This document shows positions 52,727 through 63,586 of a stretch of DNA of 64,000 nt, piece by piece; position 1 is the stretch's first letter, and the number at the start of each line of letters is the position of its first letter. The translations under genes and the position numbers were made by a program. The notes under the pieces were generated by a model, which was not told where the DNA came from, searched no databases, and saw nothing but the letters and a program-made list of their open reading frames with translations. The DNA is taken from the NCBI RefSeq assembly GCF_947507565.1, contig NC_089189.1, positions 1,426,001 to 1,490,000 of the forward strand, given 5' to 3'. The DNA comes from Oscarella lobularis. Taxonomy: Eukaryota > Porifera > Homoscleromorpha > Homosclerophorida > Oscarellidae.

Positions 52727-53946
52727 ATGACAAAAAACGACGAAGAGGCGTTGCTCCAAGACGACGACGGCGACGACGGCGACGTAAGGACGACGAACAA
52801 AATCGAGGCGACACGTCTCCAAAGAAACGTCGTCTTTCTCGCCGTCGCCGTCGTTTTCGTCTACACCGGTCTCGAAACGCTTCAGACGAGTCTGGACGCG
52901 CGTCGCGACGTCGGCGCCACGTGCCTCGCCTCCGTCTACGCGTCCATGAGCCTGGGAACGCTCTTCGTCGCTCCCTTGCTCATTGGACCTCATTGGATTC
53001 ATACGACCAAAGCGTACAATTCTAGTCGCTTTTTGTTACACACTGCCTCTTTACAGCTGAAACTATTACCCGCGTTTTTATACTATGGTACCCGCTTGTG
53101 TTTTACTCGGAGCGGGGTCCGGGTGTCTGTGGACGGCGCAGATTACTTATCTTACGACGCTCGCCGTTCGCTATGCGGAATTGACCGGAAAATCGAAGGA
53201 GTACGGTATACAGCGTTTCAATGTGGAATTTATCTAGGAATGTTTCAAGTTGCCCATATATCTGGTAATTTGATTTCGTCGCTCGTGTTGAAGTTCGGTG
53301 CGACGGACGCTTCGGCGACGAATCGTAGCGTCAATGCGACGGGGTTTGAGTGCGACCAACGTAACCGTTCCTGATTCGACGAAAATTCTATTTCTGGGAG
53401 TTTTCTGTGAAATTGGCGGGATTCTACTACTCGTGTTCGGCGTGGCGTCGATTCAGAGTCTACGTTTTGATCTCCCACCAAGGCCAAGGGTGCTCAGTCT
53501 AACGACTTCTGTTCTAAGGTTACATGTTCAAGATAAAAGAGTCCTGCTTCTCATTCCTTTGGCCGTGTTTCTTGGTTCCGAGAAGGCATTCATGTTTGGA
53601 GATTACATAAAGGTAAGACGTATTCGTCTATTAATAGTATTATTGATTGTTCTTTTATATGAATCCTCTCTAGTATTTCTTGACAGATTGTCTTGGTATT
53701 GAATCTATAGGATTCCTAATGATGCTCTATGGAGCTGTCAACTCTTTGTCTGAGTTTCTCTGCGGAAAGATTGCTGTCTACATTGGATGATTCTATCTGC
53801 TCTTAATTGCTTTTGCTATGACCTTTGCGCTCATAATTTTTCTTATTTTGTGGCAGCCAACTGCTAACGTAGCAGTATACCTGCCCTCTGGGCAATATCG
53901 GATGCTATTGCTTCTACTCAAGGAGACTGTAGGTTAACATACAATC
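52727..53946 (+). pseudogene. UNC93-like membrane transporter gene, decayed, last exon missing
   Basis: ATG at 52727 with an acidic N-terminus, then helix 1 (NVVFLAVAVVFVYTGLETLQ), LASVYASMSLGTLFVAPLLI, and after an intron YYPRFYTMVPACVLLGAGSG, LWTAQITYLTTLAVRYAELT. The frame must change for GIYLGMFQVAHISGNLISSL. A further frame carries FLGVFCEIGGILLLVFGVAS, LLLIPLAVFLGSEKAFMFGD and a GTAAGA donor. The next exon has an in-frame TGA after AVYIG and another shift before LWAISDAIASTQ. UNC93 proteins are MFS-like, 11-12-helix regulators (UNC93B1 traffics TLRs). The homologous last exon survives only in the fragment at 43.2-43.7 kb. Confidence 0.75.
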
Positions 53947-54247
53947 ATCATTTCAATGTTATTTGAGGCTTATAATTTATAATTTATAAGGCGTAGCGTT
54001 TCGATAAAGTTCCAACTGCTTTTGAAGAGCGTTCGCGAGATGGCTCTCGATTTGGCCGACGCTATGTTTCCGAGCATCAGCGGTCGACGTTGACGCGACG
54101 TCGCCGAAAGATTGCGACGCAATTAACCGGACTACAGTCATCGTCGCTACATGCCCGATCAGTATATTCGTAGAACGGGAACCGACGAAAAAGCTGGCGA
54201 AAGACGACAAAAGTTCGCCCGGCCCAATCCGACATCTTTTAGTGTTA

Positions 54248-55340
54248 ATTTGGCTGCGAAGTCGACGAGACGCTGTTTACGACGTTGAAGAAGATATGAC
54301 GACTGCGATGGCTCACGCTGAGACGCTCAAGGAGCAGCTAATATAGCCTCTTCAAACGAGTCGGCTATACCAGAAGTGACTGACGATGAAGAGCCTGAAA
54401 TTGTTACGGTAGACGCTTCGGAGGAAATGAGTAATTGAAAAATTAATTCTTAAGAAATCTATAATTTTTTAATTTCCTTTTTCTGCAGTTTCTGAGGCTG
54501 ACCGATGTGAACGCTTTGGTCGTTTGGAGTTGTTCATGCGCAGGCTGCCTGAGGCGATTTTGACTGCTTCCGAAGAGTTTGGGCATTCGAATTCGAGTTA
54601 CAAAACAACGTGCGAAGAATACACTCGCGATTTTCAAGAGGCCGAACAGTATCGCTTCAAAGCGATGAACCAAAGTCAAACGGCACAGGAAACGTTGCAA
54701 GACCTGTTAGAAAATTATGAAAATTAAAGTCTACCGAGCAACGTCAGCGTCATGTCGCAAGAAGAGAATAACAAATTAGAAATAAATATAACGGGAGAAA
54801 TAGAAAGTGGAAACATGGACATGATGTATGACAAAGTCAAAGAAGGTATTCTATTTGGATTTACGCTTTTGCTTTTATTAACTAATTAATTTATAATGAT
54901 GACTTTATGCAGATTTGGATTTGTGGAGTTCAACTGCCGAAAGACGATTGAAGGAGCAGAACAGCCGAGGAATGGAGTCAATCATTTCTATCTATCAACG
55001 AGACAGAGAACAGAACTGGCTTGACGCTTGACGCTTACGTATCGGATCTGGTCAACCAGCTGTCGGTGATGTACGAGGGAGTTGAGTCTGACGACGTTAA
55101 GTGAAGTTGAGTCTGACGACGTTAAGTTCGAAAATGCAACTGAAATTGTCAACAGTCTCAAAACCATTAAAAACGTAGGCTAATTAATTTTAATGCATTA
55201 ATTATATAACGGGTTCTTCTTCTTCTACAGAACGTGCTTCGTATGCTAACGCTGAGTCTTGAAGAGGCGAAAGAACTCTCTCAGACAACACTGGAGGAAT
55301 TCAACTTAATCGAAGAAACGATGGTGTTCTGTCAACCATA
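54248..55340 (+). pseudogene. Decayed helical protein gene, family unknown
   Basis: Segments in a consistent order: SRRDAVYDVEEDMTTAMAHA, then one shift, NESAIPEVTDDEEPEIVTVD, a 60-bp intron, ISEADRCERFGRLELFMRRL and QEAEQYRFKAMNQSQTAQET, an in-frame TAA (54725), SLPSNVSVMSQEENNKLEIN, an intron, DLDLWSSTAERRLKEQNSRG. A 7-bp tandem duplication (GACGCTT, ~55021-55034) and a 23-bp one (GAGTCTGACGACGTTAAGTG, ~55083 and ~55108) then break the frame before FENATEIVNSLKTIKN and RMLTLSLEEAKELSQTTLEE. Mostly alpha-helical and acidic. I do not recognise it. Confidence 0.45.
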
Positions 55341-55646
55341 GACGGGGCAAGACGTTTTGATTGTCAGTTGCGTGTTTGCGTTTTTGTTTCACGTGATGTC
55401 TTTGTCCATTACCTTATGTGTTGCAATAGTTAATTTTCCCAACGAGCTATCGCGAACGCAACTAACAAGTAGATGTCCGGGTTTCTCGTCCCACGTGACA
55501 CATAAAGAATGTTCTCCTGAACTCCGCTATCGGAGTAGCTACTAGCAGCAGCAAATCGCTTTTTCATTCTGACATCGAAGGCATCTGAGGAGGTCGTAGG
55601 CGTCTTCTCTTTGCGCAATCACGCTAGCAAAGATCCAGAGACAGTG
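55341..55646. other. Flank of the LTR element, unassigned
   Basis: No gene seen. Ends in AGTG, the target-site duplication of the LTR element (also at 63864-63867). Confidence 0.5.
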
Positions 55647-55923
55647 TGTCACGACTGCGTACCCGCTGGCGCAGCCGTGGATTGTCCGCTGGGGGACGCA
55701 GCCCATTCCGGGCCACGGCCCCGTTCCGTCGACGCGCTCTCTGTAAGTTAGTTAAACTTAAGCTTTATTGACGTCTGCTTAGCTACTCTCCCTGGTCACC
55801 AGTTTGGCCAGAACTGGAGCCCCTCTTCTAATATTCGCTATTAACCTCCTGACGTCACTACCACGCTACGTAACATGAACACATACGTCACTACACAGAC
55901 AGCCCGTATATAGAATCGTCACA
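55647..55923 (-). repeat. 3' LTR (element sense)
   Basis: 277 bp, nearly identical to 63587-63863. Differences: GCTGGGGGAC versus GCTTGGGGAC, and CCGTCGACGC versus CCGTCAACGC. TATATA near the outer end (about 55905) may be promoter-related. Confidence 0.9.
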
Positions 55924-55936
55924 CTCCTCCCCTCTT
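55924..55936 (-). other. Polypurine tract
   Basis: In element sense AAGAGGGGAGGAG ends exactly at the 3' LTR, the expected site for plus-strand priming. Confidence 0.8.
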
Positions 55937-56079
55937 AGTTTGACGTGTATCTTCACGTCAACACCAGGAGTTTTGCTTTGACTCCCCTACTACTACAAAC
56001 ATAGAGTCACAGTCCGGAACACGTACAGAAAAATGAAAACAGGGATCCCCCAGACTAGCTCTCCTAGTCCGTAACACCG

Positions 56080-56360
56080 TGCACCTCTCGGCTCCCTCAC
56101 AAATCTCAGGTTCACCTGACATATTGCTTCAGCCTTATTACACCGGCTCCCTCACGACAACCACTCTTTGGCTTCGCTTCAGCCCACCTCACACCACAAC
56201 TTCATCTCACTGGCTCCCTCACGGCAACCACTCTTTGTTTCCGCTTCAGCCCCACATCACAACGGCTACCTGACGACGACTACTCCTAGACATCGCTTCA
56301 GCTCTCCTCACCAGCTTCCTCATGACGACCGCTAATGGGCGTCACTTCAGCCATACAAAA
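56080..56360. repeat. Imperfect ~60-bp tandem repeat inside the LTR element
   Basis: Four to five units around GGCTCCCTCACG(A/G)CAACCACT and CGCTTCAGCCC. No coding signal. The region 56360-57200 is otherwise unassigned internal sequence of the element. Confidence 0.65.
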
Positions 56361-57191
56361 TCACACACCAAATCTCCACGTCCACCAACTCACTCAAATC
56401 TCACCACCTCTCATCAGACTACGCATCTCGCAACTAGTCGCGCACACTCTGCTAACAGTGCCAATACACCGTTTACTAGCTTTGCACATCACGTCTTCGC
56501 TATGCATACTCGCGTATCCATATACTTAGCTTTCTCTGTTGTACCTGTCGACTTTAGCTAACCTTGATACTCTCTTTCTCAGATTCACTCTCTCCAGCAG
56601 CTATTGATCCACCCACCCTCTTTGCTTTTCTTTTAAACGACTCTTTGGCTCATTTTTCCTTCCAACTCTCCACTGAAGTTTCCTCGGTTTTGTTCTTTAG
56701 GTTCGTCACTATTCGCTTTTCTCTCCACCGTGTTCGCTTCAACAGCACCTGAAGTCATTCAATCTCTCGTTCACCTCCTTTGATCCACGTTGCTCATTCG
56801 ACCCACAAACACGCACGCACACGCACGCGATTTCAGTAACACCGGAACGGCACAACCATACTTCTCGTAGCACAACCCGCTGCACCAACAACGAAAATAC
56901 CACTCTCTCACGAACTGCGGAACTTTTCTTTCTTTTTTTTGCTGTATTGCGCGACATCGTTTGTTCTGTTACGCTTCTCGATGATCTCTCTTGCAGCAGC
57001 TGACTTCCGCTGTACTTTCGCCAACGTGTACAGTACTTCCTCTTGTCAATCTCGCGCTACGCCACACATTCGCTCTGTGTCCCTTCGATCACCTTCTCTT
57101 TTCGTCTCTTTTCGCGCTGCCATCGTCTGTTGTTTACCTCTTCTATTGCACGCACAGACTCTCGCTTCGCTTCTTCAATTTGTCCTGAAGA

Positions 57192-58643
57192 CCAAACCTC
57201 TGCTGTTGTTCTTCAGTAATTGTCTCGTTCCTTTTGGAGTTCCCCTTTCATTTTTCTCAATTCGACTTCTTTCTTGCGCAAATTCACCGACGATTGGACT
57301 TTCAACGATTGCGGTCCTTTTTGAAGCATGACACTCGCCAACTTGTTCACAGCCGAACCTTTCAATTTCTTCTCCAAATCCAAGAGTTTTGTCGTCGCTT
57401 CAAGACGATTTTCAACTTCGTCCAATTTCAACTGCACATCCTCTTATCGTGATTGAAGATCTTTCATCTGCTCGCTCTTTCTCTGCAAATGTTGCAACTT
57501 TTTCTCATCTTGTAGCAATAGAGATCGATTGTCTTGCATCTCAATCCGATGTCTCTGCATATTCTCTTGCAATTCGAGTTCAATCATCATCTTTTCTCTC
57601 TCCAATTCCGATTGTTTTGACTCGGCAACGTTCATTGCTCGATGAGAATTTTCCACCGAAGCATCGGCCATTTCGAGTTGCAAGGCAAGAGTATCCTTTT
57701 CTGTCTGCAAACGATTGAGTGTGCATCTCATTTCGTTGAGAGATCGTTCCAACTGTTCGGCTTTTTCTTTCTGCTCAACAAACTGACTCTTCGCTTTAGC
57801 GGAAGCAATGATTTCGGCGTCAAATCTCTCCTGGAATTCTCTCTGCTGTATTCATTCAGTTCGACTAGCTCGTTTCAATGAAATCATCTCTTTCTGCATT
57901 TTATCAAAGTCCTCCTTGACACTAGTAGTTATCATTTCCAAATCCTCGTTTCTTCTTGTCAACTCCTCGATCACTCCTTCCTGTTGTCTTGTCTCTATTC
58001 TCGTTGCTTCGAGTCTTCTCACCAATTCTTCGACTTCTTCGTTGGCCGCCGATAATTCCTCTTCGACGCGCTTCAAACCGTTCTGCGCATGTTGCAAATC
58101 GACGGATTTTTCTTCGACTTCCTGTCCCGCTTGAAGTGCTCTCTCTTCAAATCGCTTTCGCTTTTCCGTTTCGTCTTGAAGCAGCACTTTGAGAGTTGCA
58201 ATTTCTTCGTCTCCTCCTCCACTTGCGCGAAACGATTTCTTGTGTCTCGCCGCCTTTTCGCTGCTATACTCTTGTTCCATTTGATCGAGTTTCTGCTGCA
58301 ACATTTTCAATTCGTGTTCCTTCTTCCGACTCAGTTTTTCTGATTCCAATTGTTTTATGGCGTCTTCTAATTCGTGAATTTGATTTTCCAATTTTGTCAT
58401 TTTGCTCTCGGATTTTCGCAAATCCAACGCCACTTTTTCCTTCTCTTCTTCTCGAACTTTGACAGATCGTTGCATATCATCAAATTTCTTCTGCATCGAC
58501 GAATGAGTTTTCTGAAGATTTTTCAACGTCGTTTCACTTTCCGTTTTCGCCGCAACAGCCGCATCCGTCTTCTTTTTCAATTCAATCATCTGAGACTCTC
58601 TCCGTCGAGTCCGCTCTCTGCCGAACAGCACGCGACCACACAA
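57192..58643 (-). pseudogene. Captured Rho-associated kinase (ROCK) coiled-coil segment, intronless
   Basis: One minus-strand frame runs from 58643 to about 57192, interrupted only by TGA at ~57852, TAA at ~57437 and TGA at ~57210, with no frameshift or intron. It is a long heptad-repeat coiled coil (KMTKLENQIHELEDAIKQLE, QQKLDQMEQEYSSEKAARHK, EELSAANEEVEELVRRLE). Near its end it reads AVNKLASVM and VNLRKKEVELRKMKGELQKE. From family knowledge this matches the ROCK Rho-binding coiled-coil stretch (AVNKLAEIM, then LRKKEKENRKLQLEL). Kinase and PH/C1 domains are absent. Two of the stops can arise from CGA and CAA by C-to-T change. The lack of introns in a gene-dense, intron-rich genome implies capture through RNA. 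A generic myosin-like coiled coil is the main alternative; the AVNKLA/LRKKE block argues against it. Confidence 0.65.
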
Positions 58644-58978
58644 TTTTCCTTCGTCACTCGAAATCTTGTTCCGCCTGCCAACTAACGACTTCGCTCGCTC
58701 ATTTCGCTCGCCGACGCCTTAGCTCCTCCCACTGTCTCTCGCCACTGCACGTGCAGGGCGGCATTTTTTATCTCTCCTAACTCCTCCCATCGCGGGTCCA
58801 CCCTCCTTGCGATCCTGGCCGAGAACTCCTCAAATCGGTCTTTCTTCGCTCGCCCACATGCGCTCCCGATCTGTTCATCATTTTCGTCCCTCTAGCCTTG
58901 ACGCGCTGCGATCTTTTTCTCGCTCGCACATTCACACCTGTTTCGACGACTCCGCCCACGACTCGGTCTTTCCCATAG
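58644..58978. other. LTR-element internal sequence between ROCK segment and nested unit
   Basis: Non-coding by inspection, CT-rich on the plus strand; ends in TTTCCCA just before the inverted-repeat end at 58979. Confidence 0.45.
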
Positions 58979-58979
58979 T

Positions 58980-59370
58980 CTCGCGTAGCCAGACCCTCCG
59001 CAGAAACCTAGCTGCTCGCAAAAACGTTCAAACCAGCGGAGTCCAGAGGCGTAAGATCTCCGCGTGGAGTCCGCGACACCTTGCGCAGTGTATCGTGAAA
59101 GAGCTCCCTCCACCGCGGCTCGTTCCAAGGCAATCCCGGCGGCGTCACCAGCTCCAGCAGCGTCCCTGGGATCGGCGTCGGCGCGGCGGCCAGCTGCGGA
59201 AAAGACGTCCTCAGCGTGGCGGGAAAAACGTTGCGCGAGAGCCCGTCCGCGAGGGTGTTCTGTTCTCCCGGGATATGTCGCGCCCTCCATGCGAACCCGA
59301 AGTGTGCCGCAAAGAACTGAAGCGTACGCAGGAGCGGCATAAGCGCCGCGTCCCTGCTTGACCCCGACCG
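58980..59370 (-). pseudogene. DIRS-like tyrosine recombinase, N-terminal part only
   Basis: The frame overlapping the RNase H ORF contains RYTAQGVADSTRRSYASGLR and WFERFCEQLGF. This is the SAM-like core-binding start of YR recombinases. The R...HxxR...Y catalytic domain is missing: the frame runs straight into the inverted-repeat end (58979-59003). An element cut off here could not integrate by its own recombinase. Confidence 0.65.
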
Positions 59371-60774
59371 CACCGCCGCCACGACCACCGTGTTGTCGCA
59401 CTCAAGGAGAACCGACGCTCCCGACCAGCTCTCGCCCCACACCGCCGCCGCGAGTACGACCGGCAGAAGCTCTTTTGGTGCGATCGGGAGGGGAGCCCAC
59501 GGAGCCGACCAAGCTCAACGAAACCAGTGCGACGCCCATACGGCCCCGCAGCCCCACGAGCCGGAGGCGTCGGTCCCCACGACGAACCGAGGTTCCGCTG
59601 CGAGTGTAGCAAAGAAGCCTTTCCCATTCCATCGTTCGAGGAACGCGCTCCACCACTGCAGGTCAGCCCTTGCCCCCGCATTTAGGCGAACGTACTGAGC
59701 CAGCTGACGACGGCTCTTGGACGCGTCAATCAGCCGGCGCGTAAAGGAGCGGCCTGCCGGTACGACGGACGCTGCGTGCTGTAGCGACCCGATGAGCGAC
59801 AGCAGCTCCCGTTTTGTTCCTGCCCTCCGTGCCTGCCAGTGCCGGATCTCCTGTCGTAGGCGCTGCAACTTTTCCTGCGGCAGGCGCAGTACTCCCGCCA
59901 CGGTGTTGAGCTCGATTCCCAAGAACACAAGCGTTGTGCTAGGGCCTCCGATCTTGCCGCGCGCGACGGGCACACCCAGCTCCTCGCACACCCGCAGCGC
60001 TGCCTGCAACTGCTGCGCGCAATCCTGGGACTGCGGGCGGCCGATGAAGAGGAAGTCGTCCAAGTAGTGCATGCCACCGCGGACGCCTCGCTCGTACATG
60101 ATCCACAGTAGCGCGTCTGCTACTGCGGAGAAAATCGCCGGTGCCGAACGCAAGCCGAATGGTAACACCGTGTCCACATACACCCTGCCTCTCCATCGCA
60201 TGCCCAGGAGATGGCGATCCACGGGGTGCACTGGAATTATGCGGTAGGCGCTTTGTATGTCCAGCTTCGCCAATGTTGCCCCGGCGCCCAATTGCCAACA
60301 ATGCCGTACGGCGTCCTCGACCCAAATGTACTTCGTTGAGCACCATTCGGGGCGAATACCGTCATTGACGCTGCTGCCTCGCGGGGACGATAGGTCGACA
60401 ATTAGCCGCCACCGACCCGGCTGGCCGGACTTGGGAATCACACCAAAGGGACTCAGGCGCACCAAGTGCGTCTGAGCGTCCGGTACCGGGCCCACCACTC
60501 TGCCTGCCGAAATTTCGCCGTTGAGATACTCGTCCACTACCGCAGGGTGTTCCCGCGCGGATTGCAAGTTGCGGCTTGCGCGAGTTCGCTTTCCGCTCCC
60601 GCCGCCATAGCCAATTCGGAAGCCTTCCGAGAGTCCGCGCAGCAGCCACGCGGTAAACCGTTGGTCGGGGTGGCGCCGTAAGCTCTCCGCCCACGCCTGT
60701 GGAACCACCGGCGACGAGGATGGTGTGTCCCAGATCTCCGAGCTTGGATCTGTCGTGGCATTCGCGGCGTCCAA
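59008..60774 (-). pseudogene. DIRS-like reverse transcriptase - RNase H
   Basis: The frame from 60774 shows SPFGVIPKSGQPGRWRLIVD, TLAKLDIQSAYRIIPVHP, LPFGLRSAPAIFSAVADALL, the YLDD active site (MHYLDDFLFIG, ~residue 236), VFLGIELNT and LLSLIGSLQHAASVV. RNase H begins VVGTDASGSWGCGAVW. An in-frame TGA after SHWFR (~59516) interrupts it; the same frame goes on with PKELLPVVLAAAVWGESWSG, LLECDNTVVVAAVRSGSS and HIPGEQNTLADGLSRN, ending at 59008. This order and the KELLPVVLA/HIPGxxNxxADxLSR motifs are those of DIRS/Ngaro-type YR retrotransposons. Confidence 0.8.
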
Positions 60775-60934
60775 CGCCCCAAGCGCCTGCCACGAACGGT
60801 ACGCGCCCGCCGAAAGACCACACGTTTCTAGTAACCAACAAGAAACGGTTTATTGCAAGTCCCCGATTAAAGCCACTGCACGCGGACTGGGGCAACACGA
60901 GCCAAACACAAAACAAAAACGCTAATCGGGGCAG

Positions 60935-61920
60935 TTACGCGCGGGTATACTGGGGCCTGGGTGACTGCGCCTTAGGCCCTTGCGGCGTTGGTTGCTGCTG
61001 CTGCTTCCCCGTTGCCTGACATTCCGCCGCCCGATGACCTTTATTCCCGCACTTGTCGCACACGTGGCGAAACACGCAGCGCGAGCCATAGCCGCAGCCC
61101 GTCGGCGCAAAATTGAAGAGCCGGCACGGATCGCTTTTCTGAGGGCGTCGAGAGCCCGCGTTCGCTGCCGCGCTTGGAGACGCCGCCGCGCGCGGAGACG
61201 CCACCGCGCCCGACTCTCTTGGACGCAACGAGCGTCTAGCCGCCTTGTGATCGCCAGCGCCGCAAATGGAGCACGCCGAGTCCTCAGGGGCCAGCACGTG
61301 GTCAGTGACGAGGTCCGTGTCCTGCTTCGCCCAGGACAGGTTTTGCTCCGCCGCCGCCTTTTGGCGGAAGAACGTGTCGTAGCTGAGCCACCCCAACGGG
61401 TTGCGCGAATGGCATTTCTCCGTTAAGCGCACCACTAGCCGTATGTACCCCAGCATTTCCAATGCCCGACTAGGGCGTTGCGACACCTCCACCGCGGCGA
61501 AAGCCGCGAAGGCGTGAACCCATTGCGCGATTGAAGTGATGCGTCGCAACGAACGAGAACCAGCTGTGGGCGAGGGCCACTTGTCTCGCTTTCCCTCGCG
61601 CCGCAGAAACTCCGCATTGTCGGGGAGCAGCTCGGCCAGATCAACGCACTCGCGCGCGGCGATTTTGTCCACGATGCGCCCTGGGACTACGCCCAGAGAG
61701 TTTCCCAGCGAAAAAGGCGGCGTCGCCCGGCGTGGTTTTTTCGCCAGCGGCATTAGCGCCTCGAACCACGCCGGATTGTCCGCGAGCGGCTCTAGTTGCC
61801 CAACAGGATTTGCTGGCGGAGCGTGATGCTCCACATGCAAACCCTGGAGGAGGCCGGGCGGCGGCAGGTTTCCCAGCTGCGGCTGCAGCTGTTGCGGCGG
61901 AGGTGGCTGCGGTGGCTGCG

Positions 61921-61952
<32 letters not shown>

Positions 61953-62632
61953 CGTGGCTGCTGCTGCTGTTGCTGCTGCTGCAGCGGCTGTTGTTGCTGG
62001 TGATGTTGCTGCTGCTGAAGCGGCGGCGCCTGCTGTGGCGGCGCATTCGCGACGCGCTGCGGCGGGAGCCCCTGCTGGGGCTGCGCAGGCAAACGATCCC
62101 CCCGGGGAGCGTCTGGAAGAGTTACGCCTCGTAATTATCCGACGCTTCGCAAGGGAACGGGACGCGAAAGGGGCGGGGGTCTACGCTAAACGTCTTTGCA
62201 CGACGTGGGAACGGGGCGCGGAATCGATGTGCCGGCGAGACGGACGCCAGGTGGGGACGGTACGCCGAGGGAAGGGGGGGCGCTTTTGCTCGATCTTTGG
62301 ACCCTGCGCGCCCGTCGCCCCAAATTACCTGTACTCAGCGCTGCCACGGTTTGCTGTACAATTTGCGCGACGAAGTCCTGCATAGGTACGGGGACTGCCT
62401 GCACTGGAACGAGTGGCTGCGCGGGCTGCGGCGCTTGAGCCACTTGCGGCTGTGGTTGAGATAGGACGGGCGGTTGCTGGGGCGGCTGGGGCGGCTGGGG
62501 CGCAGGCGGATTTTGTCCCTGCAGCGCCTGCCCTTGTTGACGCTGTCCGTCTTGTCCTTGTTGTCGGACAGCTTGGTTCTGATCAGCCATGCACGGTTCA
62601 AAAACGCGAAGAGAAAAATTTCGGGAGGACAA
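60935..62632 (-). CDS. DIRS-like gag region (two frames)
   Basis: The upstream frame (62590-62186) begins MADQNQAVRQQGQDGQRQQG and is Gln/Pro-rich. The downstream frame (62092-60935) is Gln/Pro-rich, then LPDNAEFLRREGKRDKWPSP, NPLGWLSYDTFFRQKAAAEQ and a cysteine region. That region combines a CCCH-like motif (CRLFNFAPTGCGYGSRC) and a CCHC knuckle (CDKCGNKGHRAAEC), as in nucleic-acid-binding gag proteins of DIRS-like elements. CAG/CTG-type repeats at 61,920-62,000 encode poly-Gln. A frame change near 62,100-62,186 separates the two parts. Confidence 0.7.
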
Positions 62633-62754
62633 AAAAAATTCGGTCTGCGCAAAGGCGGCGAATGGCGATATCAGACACCGCCCGCGCCTTAAATCATCAT
62701 GGCAGTAGATATCAACCGCGTTTAACCTGTATTAAACTTCCCTTATCGAGGGGG

Positions 62755-63068
62755 ATAATTTGTAGTCACATGTCGCGTTGCCATAGCGTGTCGCACGCGA
62801 CGAGTAGCAACGTTAGTCTTACGGTAGAATCAGAATCTCGTCGGAATTAATTTCGCGATAGATATCTTCGCGCGACGCGAAAGGGGTCCCCAGTCGCTTT
62901 CGGCGCATATCGCCCGGCATCCGCGTCCTGTCCCCGCCTGGCCGCCGCGCGAATCTCGACCTACCGAACAGAGAGCTTCTGATCGATTCTATCGTAAGAC
63001 TAACGTTTCTACTCGTCGCGTGCGACACGCTATGGCAACGCGACATGTGACTACCAATTATCCCCCAC
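62755..63068. repeat. 81-bp inverted repeat with 150-bp loop
   Basis: GGGGGATAATTTGTAGTCAC through CGTTAGTCTTACGGTAGAAT (62752-62832) is mirrored at 62986-63068 with about three differences. It lies in the element-sense 5' region upstream of gag. It could be an internal complementary region as used by DIRS elements for circle formation, or a foldback insertion. Confidence 0.7.
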
Positions 63069-63570
63069 GATAATTGGGGCAGCGGAACACAGCGACATCA
63101 AAGGGATGTCACCAGACCGGATATCAACACGAAGGGGGAGGGTCTGGCTACGCGAGACTACTCTTCCCACGGGTAGAAAGGCGCCGATCATACCGTCTCT
63201 TCGCTCAAATCACTTTCGCTCGACTCCAGTTCTCCTTCTAAGATCACTTTCTCGCCTCGCTTTCGATCGCGCAGTCCACATTTGACTCTTTCACCACTGT
63301 TCCGCCACGTTTCCCTCTTCTAGACCGTTCTTTGTCCCTGCGAACCGCTCGTCTCGCTTTCCTTTGTCTCTTCGTCCTATCCTTCGCCATTTCGATGGTT
63401 CGTTTCGCGTCTGCGTCTCCGTCTGGCTCAATCCCATCTGTCGGCTAGCATCTTCTTTCGCGTCCACGCCCCCTCGACTGATTTTCGACCGTTCTTTACG
63501 TCGCTCCATTCCTTCATCCGCCGATCGCCTCTTCGCGTACGCACCAGTCTCTTCGGAGGACGCCGAATCC

Positions 63571-63584
63571 GACTCCTGTCGCCA
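63571..63584 (-). other. Primer binding site
   Basis: In element sense TGGCGACAGGAGTC begins two bases after the 5' LTR end, complementary to a tRNA 3' end terminating ...GACTCCTGTCGCCA. The TGG start matches the universal CCA tail. I cannot name the tRNA. Confidence 0.7.
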
Positions 63585-63586
63585 AA

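Larger units (their letters stand above)
58979..63161. mobile_element. Nested unit bounded by short inverted repeats, containing a DIRS-like retroelement
   Basis: The left end is TAGTCTCGCGTAGCCAGACC, followed by CTCC; the right end (63138-63161) is its exact inverse (GGAGGG...GCGAGACTA). TTCCCA occurs just outside both ends (with a CTC insertion on the right), a possible target duplication. The contents on the minus strand are gag-like ORFs, RT, RNase H and the start of a tyrosine recombinase. Whether these ends belong to a DNA transposon that trapped the retroelement or to the retroelement itself is unresolved. Confidence 0.6.

Noticed and set aside
52652-53374. Single 240-aa protein read straight through the UNC93 exons
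   Set aside because: After GTLFVAPLLI it runs through an intron and in the wrong frame for the YLTTLAVRYAE exon, although the SGNLISSLVL part happens to be back in frame.
61732-62385. Ala-rich 217-codon ORF on the plus strand
   Set aside because: It is antisense to the CAG/CTG-rich gag sequence and has no domain.
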